This document shows, in pieces, positions 1-5,465 of a DNA stretch of 7,756 nucleotides. The DNA lies in assembly GCA_001774245.1 (NCBI GenBank), contig MEZF01000101.1:840-8595 (forward strand). The letters are read 5' to 3'. Below the pieces are notes generated by a model, which worked only from the letters and a program-made list of their open reading frames with translations, was not told the DNA's origin and made no database searches. Positions within the stretch are counted from its first letter, which is position 1, and each line of letters begins with the position of its first letter. The DNA is from Candidatus Bathyarchaeota archaeon RBG_13_52_12 (GTDB lineage Archaea > Thermoproteota > Bathyarchaeia > TCS64). Made by a program: the position numbers and the translations under genes.

Positions 1-2
1 AA

Positions 3-554
3 CTCGACGAGTACTTCACCAAACATCGGTTCCATGGCTATATGCCAAACTTCCCGCTGGAGTACAGGAGTGGTATAGGCGTTGAGGGCGTCGAGGCCAT
101 AAAGAAGTTCGTCGAATCCGGCGGCACCTTGGTAGCGATGAACGCGGCGTGCGATTTCGCGATCGAGAAACTTGGCCTTAAAGTAAAAAACGTTTTGAAA
201 GATGTTATGCCAAAGGACTTCTTCTGCCCCGGTTCTACTCTAAGAGTTAAGGTGAGTAATTGCCATCCGTTAGCATACGGAATGCCTGAGAATGCCTTGT
301 CGGTCTTCTGGAACAGCCCCGCCTTTGACGTGCTCCCATCGGAGTTCAACGAGAACTACGAGATTGTCACCCAATATCCTGAGAGGAAAATAATGCAGAG
401 CGGTTGGCTCGTTGGCGAGGCGAAGATCGCGAACAAGGCTGCGGTTGTGGTGGCCAAGCACGGGAAGGGTAAAGTCGTTCTCATGGGGGGCTGGTCCCAG
501 CACAGAGGGCAAACCCACGGAACCTTCAAACTGCTCTTTAACAACCTACTCTAA
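3..554 (+). CDS. M14 zinc-carboxypeptidase-like protein, C-terminal part (5' partial)
   Basis: The frame is open from the first bases of the window, so this is the 3' end of a longer gene; 183 residues are visible. An ATG at 42 is only an internal methionine, because the reading frame continues upstream without a stop. The visible part is an alpha/beta domain with a GGTLVAMN strand-turn and the sequences FFCPGSTLRVKV, HPLAYGMP and GKGKVVLMGGWSQHRGQTHG. It resembles the class I glutamine-amidotransferase-like domain found C-terminal to the zinc peptidase domain in many prokaryotic M14 proteins. The catalytic zinc-binding motif (HxxE...H) is not in the window, so activity cannot be judged. A second M14-type gene begins at the right end of the window, so this may be one of a pair of paralogues. 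The family call rests on remembered sequence resemblance. Confidence 0.72.
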   Translation, partial: LDEYFTKHRFHGYMPNFPLEYRSGIGVEGVEAIKKFVESGGTLVAMNAACDFAIEKLGLKVKNVLKDVMPKDFFCPGSTLRVKVSNCHPLAYGMPENALSVFWNSPAFDVLPSEFNENYEIVTQYPERKIMQSGWLVGEAKIANKAAVVVAKHGKGKVVLMGGWSQHRGQTHGTFKLLFNNLL

Positions 555-556
555 TC

Positions 557-577
557 CACCCCTTTTTAAAAAAAGGA
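557..577 (+). terminator. A/T-tract terminator-like site after the M14 gene
   Basis: Just after the TAA stop at 552-554 there is CC followed by five T, seven A and GG. It is a self-complementary A/T tract flanked by C and G runs. Archaeal transcripts commonly end at oligo-T tracts, so this is a plausible end of the upstream message. The T run is short and the hairpin would have almost no loop, so the call is tentative. Confidence 0.35.
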
Positions 578-601
578 GTAGTTAATTATGCATTTTTATC
601 A

Positions 602-619
602 CACGTCGCGCGCGATGTG
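602..619. repeat. 18-base GC-rich imperfect palindrome
   Basis: CACGTCGCGCGCGATGTG is an inverted repeat in which 16 of 18 bases are self-complementary. The remaining pair would be G-T in RNA. It lies in the 151-base gap between the M14 and DUF483-like genes, about 40 bases upstream of the candidate TATA box of the latter. It could be an operator for a dimeric regulator, or a stem in the 3' end of the upstream transcript. Nothing in the sequence decides between the two. Confidence 0.45.
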
Positions 620-654
620 CCTAGCCATCATTTATTTCAGTTGTAAAGTACCTT

Positions 655-667
655 AACATTTTAAGAC
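655..667 (+). promoter_or_regulatory. Candidate archaeal TATA box for the DUF483-like gene
   Basis: The run AACATTTTAAGAC has a TATA-like core (TTTTAAG, 659-665) about 28 bases before the GAGGTGG ribosome binding site at 690-696. Transcription would start near 688 and give a short leader. Nearly the same core (TTTTTAAGAC) precedes the M14 gene at 7700 at similar spacing. Confidence 0.38.
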
Positions 668-705
668 TCGGGCGTATAGCTGTTTAACCGAGGTGGCCTC
701 TCGAA

Positions 706-1578
706 TTGGTAGGTGAGGTATGGCTTAACAAATTCCTAGAGGACAGCCACATACTTCCTCGAATCAAGATTGAGAACTTCCTCTTGGTCAGCCTGGGCCT
801 GAGGCCGTGCTCGTTGATGACGCTTCCGGCGGAGTTACCAGATGCCAATGCCATTGGTAGCGCGATAGATGAACAGGTGTTCCCGAAGCTTGGAGGACTC
901 CGCTCAGAACAAGACCCCAAAAAGAAGCTGCGGCTGATCGATGCTTTGAAGAAGGAGATGAGGATCGCCTACGAGGAGAATGTGAAGGGCTCCGAGCAGT
1001 ATAAGTCCCACAAGTTCTGGATCAAGCAGCTGGAGCTCAGAAGTATAACGATGAGTGTCAGGCCCACAGTGGAGGAGCTGTACATATTCAGGGATAATGA
1101 CATCGGAAAGAGGCTTAGCCAGCTTATGAAGGACCGGGAGAGGTATAGGGTCGAGGCGAGGGCCAGCGTGAAGCCAGGGATGGATAAGGCGAGATTCGTA
1201 TACCCGGAAGAGTTCAGGGCTTCATGGCTGAAGGAAGTCGGCAAAATCCTGGGTTACCCGGACTGCTGCGTCGAGGCATACTCCTCTGATCGGGGAGATG
1301 GAAGAAATGTGGAAGCCAGAGCCTCCCAGCAACTTAAAGAAGCAGAGGAGAGGGGAGCCGTGGACCCCTTCACATATTCAATCGGATACTTCTTCCCCTG
1401 TTCTCCCAGCTGCGGAGAGGCCCAGACTAAGGGTGCGAGTTACCGCAAAGGCCTTGTTGAGCTCCTGCCCAGCCTAGGGGAGCTATACGATGAATTTGTA
1501 GCCAAGAACATGGAGAGAGTCAAGCACCAGCCTGAAATCATTGAGCAGTATAACGCACGTGCTGAAAGCCTCCTTTAA
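706..1578 (+). CDS. DUF483-like protein with paired-cysteine motifs
   Basis: This 290-residue soluble protein has no signal peptide or membrane segment. Its C-terminal half carries GYPDCCVEAY (Cys187-Cys188) and, about 40 residues later, GYFFPCSPSCGEA (Cys232, Cys236). These are the signature blocks I associate with DUF483, an archaeal family of unknown function. Four clustered cysteines suggest a metal site, possibly zinc or iron-sulfur, but that is inference. The middle (about 70-150) is charged and helical. The N-terminal 60 residues are less distinctive. The start is TTG at 706, chosen because GAGGTGG at 690-696 lies 9 bases upstream. No ATG would keep the full conserved length, and the first in-frame ATG (residue 38) has no comparable site. 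The gene is monocistronic by position and ends convergently with the small minus-strand gene. Its function is not known. Confidence 0.78.
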   Translation: MVGEVWLNKFLEDSHILPRIKIENFLLVSLGLRPCSLMTLPAELPDANAIGSAIDEQVFPKLGGLRSEQDPKKKLRLIDALKKEMRIAYEENVKGSEQYKSHKFWIKQLELRSITMSVRPTVEELYIFRDNDIGKRLSQLMKDRERYRVEARASVKPGMDKARFVYPEEFRASWLKEVGKILGYPDCCVEAYSSDRGDGRNVEARASQQLKEAEERGAVDPFTYSIGYFFPCSPSCGEAQTKGASYRKGLVELLPSLGELYDEFVAKNMERVKHQPEIIEQYNARAESLL

Positions 1579-1585
1579 TATGTGC

Positions 1586-1608
1586 GCAATTTTTACCTCA
1601 AAATTTGC
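1586..1608. terminator. A/T-rich hairpin between convergent genes
   Basis: GCAATTTTT and AAAATTTGC form an inverted repeat (8 pairs with one mismatch around a short loop) starting 8 bases after the DUF483-like stop. It gives a T-tract on both strands, so it could serve as terminator for that gene and for the converging gene that ends at 1650. Confidence 0.4.
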
Positions 1609-1649
1609 ATCGACTTCACGAGCACAGAGCACTGTACGAGGAGGAGATC

Positions 1650-1997
1650 TCAGAAAGGAAGGAAGCGTTTCCAGCCCTTTTTAGGAGTTGCCTCAGCCTT
1701 TTTTTCTTCTTCCTTCTTCTTCCTCTCCTCTTCTCTTGAACGATCCTCGATCAGCCTGATGAGCTTCTCGACGTTTTCCTTGTTTTCGAATGTGGCAAGA
1801 TATGGAATGCTTTTCTCTCCCACGAATGGGATGAAAGGCGCGACCATGAAGCGTGTCAACTGGCTCCCAACGGAGGCAAAGGGCTTTATGGCCTCGAGGA
1901 GGAAGATGGCGCCCAGATCCATATCGTATTTGTAGATGATTTCAGCCATATGCTTGATGATCGCCTCTTGTTTCTCTGGGTCAGGCTCTTCCCACAT
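1650..1997 (-). CDS. Small conserved protein with a charged coiled-coil tail (function unknown)
   Basis: This 115-residue protein has three parts. The N-terminal region (1-30) is helical. The core (about 28-75) contains GAIFLLEAIKPFASVGSQ and PFIPFVGEKSIPYL, moderately hydrophobic without a clear membrane helix. Next comes FENKENVEKLIRLIEDRS (70-87), then a Glu/Lys-rich helix (88-102) and a basic end WKRFLPF. The pattern FLE..KP....SQ followed by (D/N)(R/K)ENVEKLI..IE is one I remember from short uncharacterised proteins in bacteria and archaea, with no function attached. The ATG start at 1997 is backed by a strong GGGGTGGAG site 8 bases upstream. It is transcribed in the same direction as the four-gene membrane operon, 124 bases downstream, after a likely terminator. 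It is therefore probably a separate unit that may act in the same process. Confidence 0.75.
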   Translation of the reverse strand: MWEEPDPEKQEAIIKHMAEIIYKYDMDLGAIFLLEAIKPFASVGSQLTRFMVAPFIPFVGEKSIPYLATFENKENVEKLIRLIEDRSREEERKKKEEEKKAEATPKKGWKRFLPF

Positions 1998-2070
1998 CGC
2001 GACTTCTCCACCCCATTTCTTCTATAGTTTAAGTTTATTTGATTACCTGAGAAAACCCAGATTTGGCGAC

Positions 2071-2084
2071 ATAAATAGTATAAA
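2071..2084 (-). promoter_or_regulatory. Possible TATA box for the 115-residue protein gene
   Basis: On the minus strand the run TTTATACTATTTAT (2084-2071) would place transcription start near 2050, downstream of the operon's T-tract. An alternative A/T-rich stretch at 2022-2040 would put the start inside the ribosome binding site. The choice between them is uncertain. Confidence 0.28.
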
Positions 2085-2092
2085 CTACTCAG

Positions 2093-2109
2093 TTATATAA
2101 AAAAGAGGA
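2093..2109 (-). terminator. Oligo-T terminator of the membrane-protein operon
   Basis: On the minus strand, 17 bases after the TAG stop at 2124-2122, comes CTC followed by six T and then ATATAA. This is the usual form of an intrinsic archaeal terminator. It separates the four-gene operon from the small gene downstream. Confidence 0.5.
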
Positions 2110-2121
2110 GAGAACAGAGTG

Positions 2122-2802
2122 CTACCTACTCTTGTACCATGGGATCTTCTTTGTCGTATATCCGTAGATTAGGATGATTGCTACAAGCGCCAGAAATCCG
2201 TAGGTGTACAATGCGACGTCCGGCCTTAACATGTCGACGAGGCGTCCAATCACAAGTTCGAACCTGAAGGAAGCGGTCGATCCATATGTGACGCCGAAGG
2301 CCACCAGTAGGAATAACAAGCCGGTCTGATTGACGTATTTGTATGGACCTTTGTTTTCCCTGGTGAAGAGGAAGTAGGCGGTCGCGGTTATCGTTCCGAC
2401 GATCATCACTATGTTGTTGATGCTGTTTATCGGAAGCAACGTACCTTGGATCTGCCCAACGAAGTCTGACAGCACGGATGCCCTCATAGCCAAGCCCATG
2501 CCAACGCCCACCGTCAGTGCAACGGGGTACCTAGAGATCCAAATCCACTCCGGTTTCAAGCGAGCAAAAAGCATCAGAGACAGGATGATCGGTAGGATGA
2601 AATCGAACTGTCCGCCCTGAACCTTCCCGACAGCGTTCTTCATTATGAAGTCCCAGTTTATCGCCAAGGTGTAGCCCGCAAGGATCCCCGTGTAAAGGTG
2701 CTCAGTTACTTTCGAGACAGGGTTATCCCCAATGAGAACCGTGTAGGCCCCGATGGAGACGAACGAACCTACGACCAATCCTAACCATACCATGTCCATC
2801 AT
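2122..2802 (-). CDS. Seven-TM membrane protein, fourth gene of the DUF6754-like operon
   Basis: This is a 226-residue polytopic membrane protein. Likely helices lie at about 3-24, 35-53, 67-83, 91-108, 128-146, 159-176 and 199-216. Short loops carry conserved-looking charged patches: DNPVSKVTEHLYTGILAGY (26-44), ARLKPEWIWISRYPVAL (80-96) and GMGLAMRASVLSDFVGQIQ (101-119). The EHL..G...GY block and the SRYP-A--VG-G-G block recall a family of uncharacterised bacterial membrane proteins encoded next to DUF6754 genes; this is memory, not a search. The ATG overlaps the TGA of the upstream gene (ATGA, 2802-2799), with GAGGTGA just before it, so translation is probably coupled. No transporter or enzyme motif is recognised. 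It is presumably a membrane subunit of a complex with the three preceding products. Confidence 0.82.
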   Translation of the reverse strand: MMDMVWLGLVVGSFVSIGAYTVLIGDNPVSKVTEHLYTGILAGYTLAINWDFIMKNAVGKVQGGQFDFILPIILSLMLFARLKPEWIWISRYPVALTVGVGMGLAMRASVLSDFVGQIQGTLLPINSINNIVMIVGTITATAYFLFTRENKGPYKYVNQTGLLFLLVAFGVTYGSTASFRFELVIGRLVDMLRPDVALYTYGFLALVAIILIYGYTTKKIPWYKSR

Positions 2803-3638
2803 TTTTCACCTCGCATCCTCTGTACTAAGTACAGAATGTTACCTAGTAGTACCAGTCCCAAGAAGTATAGTCCACCGATGTTCGTCGCCATAGCTTGGGC
2901 AAGAGCGGGTCCAGGGACCCCGAGAAGAAGCTCGTACTCAGCTGATCCTCGGATGCCGCCAAAGAGGCCCTTCAACTGTCCGGAACTTACGTAGGGGCTG
3001 TAGTTGGGAACCTCGTTCGTGGTACAGGAGCCGGACATTGGGAGGTTATAAGGCCCCACAAGCTGTCGAATACCGTACGGTATGCTTCCCTCGGATCCGC
3101 CCCACCAGAACACGGCTGCGAAGTCCTTTGCGCTGTTGATGTCCTTCATCATTGGCAAATCACCAATCGGCGTGCCGAAATGATCTTTGGATACGACGCT
3201 ACGGATGTCAGCGGCTAAAGCTGCTACACCCGATTCACCTCCAGATAGGTACCCAAGGTTCACCCAGTTGACGCCTTTTTCTTTGGCTACTGACGCTGGC
3301 AATTTCGCTATCGCGTCATCGATCTCAACCTGTGTCCAATAGGCTGGTTCAGCTGTGATGCTAAAAAACACGAGCTTACAATTCTTCGTTAACAGGTGAT
3401 AGATATTAGCAGTTAAACCTGGACCACACTGTGGATGAGTTGCCGCCGCGTTACCTCCTTCGATGAGAACATAGGAGCCATCTGGTATAGCTTTCGCGAA
3501 GTTAAAAGCCTGTGTTGAGTAGTCCTGAATTACCACGGGCACAATTACTGGGCTCAGGATTGGGAAGGCCAGCGCAATGAACAGCCCGAGATAGATGATC
3601 CTTTGATCCATGTTGAGTATTTTCTTTATTACGCTCAT
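2799..3638 (-). CDS. Membrane-anchored alpha/beta domain protein, third gene of the operon
   Basis: This 279-residue protein has one membrane helix near each end (about 14-37 and 255-273) and a domain of roughly 215 residues between them. Lys5, Lys6 and Arg13 before the first helix and the basic tail after the second suggest that both ends are cytoplasmic and the domain extracytoplasmic. The domain starts with PDGSYVLIEGG (52-62), continues with NCKLVFFSITAEP (86-98) and VNWVNLGYLSGGESG (123-137), and ends with SSGQLKGLFGGIRGSAEYE (218-236). This strand-loop pattern looks like a Rossmann-type fold, and the ends match my memory of partner proteins of DUF6754. Cys71, Cys87 and Cys205 could form a disulfide outside the membrane. 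The frame is open back to 3674, but the ATG at 3638 is preferred: it lies one base after the upstream TGA, with AGGAGG 9 bases before it. No catalytic motif is evident. Confidence 0.82.
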   Translation of the reverse strand: MSVIKKILNMDQRIIYLGLFIALAFPILSPVIVPVVIQDYSTQAFNFAKAIPDGSYVLIEGGNAAATHPQCGPGLTANIYHLLTKNCKLVFFSITAEPAYWTQVEIDDAIAKLPASVAKEKGVNWVNLGYLSGGESGVAALAADIRSVVSKDHFGTPIGDLPMMKDINSAKDFAAVFWWGGSEGSIPYGIRQLVGPYNLPMSGSCTTNEVPNYSPYVSSGQLKGLFGGIRGSAEYELLLGVPGPALAQAMATNIGGLYFLGLVLLGNILYLVQRMRGEK

Positions 3639-3639
3639 A

Positions 3640-4293
3640 TCATGAAGCCTCCTTCTTCTCCTCCCTGATGCCAAGGTGCTCCTTCTGCCTGCCGAGGAAA
3701 ATCCTCACACCCAGACCAATTGTACCAAGGGAAATGCCGATGATCATCCCCCTGAAGCCGGCTGAACTGGGGAAGGATCTGATCCACTCACCAATAGGCA
3801 CTATCGGCGGGAATATCGCACCTCCCACTGGGAGAAGCATCATCAACACGATGAAACCGCAGACCAACATTACAGAAGCTTTCCAGTTCCTGGCCCTGAA
3901 GACTCTAAAGGCAGCCGATGTGATGGTGAATGCTGTTAAAGAATACAATGCGGCTCCGATCGGAGACGTCATGTTGTTGAATATCCACATGAAATTAGTC
4001 TCCCTTACGCTGATCAGTCCTAAAGCGCCAGCCACAGCAAATGCGCCAATGTAGATGAGGCTGTAGTACCATCCAGGCTTCCTTTCATATGCCCTCTTGA
4101 CGTGAGCTATAGTGAGTATGAAGGTACCAAGAATAAGTGCCGCCGCCGAGACGATGGTCACCCAGGACCTCAACTTCACATTCGTATCAGTAACAATCTG
4201 AGGCACGGAAAAGAAGAACTCAATGATCATAAGGATGCCGAATATAGCCGTGAGCCATATCGGGAGACTTATTTTTGTTAATCTATCAGACAT
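3640..4293 (-). CDS. Six-TM membrane protein, second gene of the operon
   Basis: This is a 217-residue polytopic membrane protein. Helices lie at about 10-29, 43-64, 76-97, 107-129, 138-160 and 180-200. A basic loop FRVFRARNWKAS (129-140) precedes helix 5. The last third, with LLPVGGAIFP (153-162), GEWIRSFPSSAGFRG (168-182) and ISLGTIGLGVRIFLG (187-201), is the part most like the bacterial DUF6754-neighbour membrane proteins I remember, for example AFRxFRARN and RG--IG--LG----LRI-LG patterns. The C-terminus is a charged cytoplasmic tail rich in Lys and Glu. The ATG at 4293 follows the previous stop by 5 bases, with GGTGGTG 6 bases upstream that overlaps the end of the preceding gene. It has no recognised transport signature and is probably a structural membrane subunit. 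Confidence 0.82.
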   Translation of the reverse strand: MSDRLTKISLPIWLTAIFGILMIIEFFFSVPQIVTDTNVKLRSWVTIVSAAALILGTFILTIAHVKRAYERKPGWYYSLIYIGAFAVAGALGLISVRETNFMWIFNNMTSPIGAALYSLTAFTITSAAFRVFRARNWKASVMLVCGFIVLMMLLPVGGAIFPPIVPIGEWIRSFPSSAGFRGMIIGISLGTIGLGVRIFLGRQKEHLGIREEKKEAS

Positions 4294-4298
4294 TCATC

Positions 4299-5084
4299 TC
4301 ACCACCCCAACTTGAAAAACTCTGTAAGGCTGATCCCAGCAGTGACTAGGATAGCCCCAATGAGTATCGCTATAATCGCCAAGTATTTGCCTATGTCTTG
4401 ACCTGCGAGCGAAGAGGACTGGAGTGCATCCTGTGACACATAAGCCCCTAGGGCATACAGCTCCTCACCGATGACACTGTAGTCGCATATGGCGACTAGG
4501 AATGGAATGTTGTGGGTTGTATCTGTTCCACCTAACATGACTGCCCCTTCTCTCGCGGCATTCTCGGTGTAGATGACAGCCTCGTGGTACCAGCTTCCAA
4601 GGAAGAACGCCCCTGCGACCTGCTCCTCCCACATGTGGTTTATGATATACATTCGGTCTGCGCCGGATGGAAGATACATAACGGTTTTAAGTGGATCGAA
4701 ATCCTCCAGCTTATTCTCCGCTACGTAAGCCTCTCTCACGATGTCGCTTGCCATAGTGTATGCTAGACCTTGGTTTAAAGGCACGAATAGTTTAGCACCC
4801 AGCCTAGCGGCAATTCTTGCGGTGTAGGAAAGTGTTTGGAAGGCTGCGACTGTCGGTGCAAGGATGCTTGGAGTGGTCATATCAGTACTACCAAAAAGGT
4901 ACCATACAGGCCGACCCATCTCCACGCATCGACCCACGATTTCCTGTATGACATCTACTGCGGGCAGACGCCTCAGTTTTGGTATTTTACCGCTCATGGC
5001 TCGTTGGATATAATAGAGAATCGCACCTACGAGGATTATTAGCGCTACAAGACTCACTAATCTACCTGCAAGTATTAATACCAA
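4299..5084 (-). CDS. DUF6754-like membrane protein, first gene of the operon
   Basis: From the preferred start this is a 261-residue protein with membrane helices at about 3-27 and 233-253 and a domain of about 190 residues between them. Basic residues directly after the first helix (R28, K33, K36, R38, R39) suggest the domain is cytoplasmic. Conserved-looking blocks are VEMGRPVW (54-61), GSTDMTTPSILAPT (65-78), ARIAARLGAKLFVPL (89-103) and GGTDTTHNIPFLVAICDYSVIGEELYALGAYVS (start 185, end 217). These match my memory of DUF6754, a domain of unknown function common in Chloroflexi-like bacteria. The open frame reaches a TTG at 5150, which would add 22 residues. TTG at 5084 is preferred because GGAG lies 5 bases upstream (5093-5090) and a strong TATA-like box (5112-5131) sits inside the longer version. 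It starts the operon, and the next gene follows 5 bases after its stop. Confidence 0.8.
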   Translation of the reverse strand: MVLILAGRLVSLVALIILVGAILYYIQRAMSGKIPKLRRLPAVDVIQEIVGRCVEMGRPVWYLFGSTDMTTPSILAPTVAAFQTLSYTARIAARLGAKLFVPLNQGLAYTMASDIVREAYVAENKLEDFDPLKTVMYLPSGADRMYIINHMWEEQVAGAFFLGSWYHEAVIYTENAAREGAVMLGGTDTTHNIPFLVAICDYSVIGEELYALGAYVSQDALQSSSLAGQDIGKYLAIIAILIGAILVTAGISLTEFFKLGW

Positions 5085-5087
5085 GTT

Positions 5088-5093
5088 ATCTCC
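5088..5093 (-). promoter_or_regulatory. Ribosome binding site that decides the DUF6754-like start
   Basis: GGAGAT on the minus strand ends 3 bases before TTG 5084. The GGAG core is 5 bases from it. No comparable site precedes the TTG at 5150. Confidence 0.5.
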
Positions 5094-5111
5094 AATAAAC
5101 AGGATTACTCT

Positions 5112-5131
5112 CAAAAATATATAAGATTTTC
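5112..5131 (-). promoter_or_regulatory. TATA-box promoter of the four-gene membrane operon
   Basis: On the minus strand the run GAAAATCTTATATATTTTTG has a purine-rich stretch that could be a BRE, followed by TTATATATT. Transcription would start about 26 bases on, near 5094, giving a leader of only about 10 bases ahead of TTG 5084. It is the clearest TATA-like element in the window. Confidence 0.55.
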
Positions 5132-5197
5132 TTACAATTTGCTGTTTCAATATTTGTCATAGAATTTAAACCCGCTCTTCATTTAATGGGGGTTGAA

Positions 5198-5214
5198 TGT
5201 TATGCGCGTGCTTA
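5198..5214 (+). repeat. Left imperfect inverted repeat of an IS-like remnant
   Basis: TGTTATGCGCGTGCTTA matches the reverse complement of 5418-5434 at 13 of 17 positions, including an unbroken GCGCGTG. The pair flanks the transposase fragment, so they may be decayed terminal inverted repeats. No target-site duplication is visible. Confidence 0.35.
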
Positions 5215-5231
5215 TTTCCCCTAAAAAATAA

Positions 5232-5420
5232 GAGATCCAAACAGATCTAGCCTTCAACTATCATCAAGAAGGACACGGAAGAAGGCTATACAAACTAAGC
5301 ATCTTCAAGGCATGGCTCGTCAAACACCTGCTCAATATCATCAGCGACCGAAGACTCTCCATATTGTTCAACGCTCACGCGAAAGTTGTGTTTTCATCTC
5401 TCTTGATCCCGAATAGTTAG
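5232..5420 (+). pseudogene. Transposase N-terminal fragment (decayed insertion sequence)
   Basis: The frame from 5232 to the TAG at 5418-5420 reads about 62 residues with no good start codon; a TAA lies directly upstream. The segment FNYHQEGHGRRLYKLSIFKA, followed by WLVKHLLNIISDRRLSILF (5253-5369), resembles the N-terminal region of IS4/IS5-type DDE transposases, where a GRR-Y---S-F-A-L-K-LL pattern with SDR-L is common. No DDE catalytic residues remain, and after that the frame is short and unconserved before it stops. This is most of the 315-base space between the membrane operon and the nucleotidyltransferase gene. The rest of that space holds only promoter-like and A/T-rich sequence. The call rests on pattern resemblance over some 40 residues. 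Confidence 0.5.
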
Positions 5421-5434
5421 CCACGCGCGTGACA
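5418..5434 (-). repeat. Right imperfect inverted repeat of an IS-like remnant
   Basis: Read on the minus strand this is TGTCACGCGCGTGGCTA, the partner of the repeat at 5198-5214. The implied element is only about 237 bases long, so it would be an internally deleted IS or a MITE-like derivative. Confidence 0.35.
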
Positions 5435-5441
5435 ATTACAG

Positions 5442-5455
5442 TAAAAGATATTATG
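5442..5455 (+). promoter_or_regulatory. Possible TATA box for the nucleotidyltransferase gene
   Basis: AAAGATATTATGG is A/T-rich and TATA-like. A start of transcription about 26 bases on would fall near 5475, after the TTG at 5466. That would favour the TTG at 5484 or an unusual promoter position. Confidence 0.25.
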
Positions 5456-5465
5456 GTAAAAAGCA

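Noticed and set aside
38..349. Minus-strand open frame of 103 codons over the M14 gene
   Set aside because: It is antisense to a clearly conserved coding region, has no recognisable domain and is a shadow of the real frame.
1582..1935. Plus-strand open frame of 117 codons rich in Ser and Phe
   Set aside because: It is the antisense of the Glu/Lys-rich tail of the 115-residue protein. Low-complexity Ser/Phe is the expected mirror.
3639..3674. Longer start for the third operon gene at 3674
   Set aside because: It would add an Arg-rich 12-residue extension that overlaps the preceding gene. ATG 3638 has AGGAGG at good spacing and follows the upstream stop.
3668..4054. Plus-strand open frame of 128 codons
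   Set aside because: It is antisense to the six-TM gene, which has good spacing and ribosome site within an operon. The frame has no start signal.
5151..5465. tRNA, other RNA gene or CRISPR repeats in the longest gap
   Set aside because: No cloverleaf, no repeated spacer-sized units and no conserved RNA motif were seen; only the transposase relic and A/T-rich sequence.
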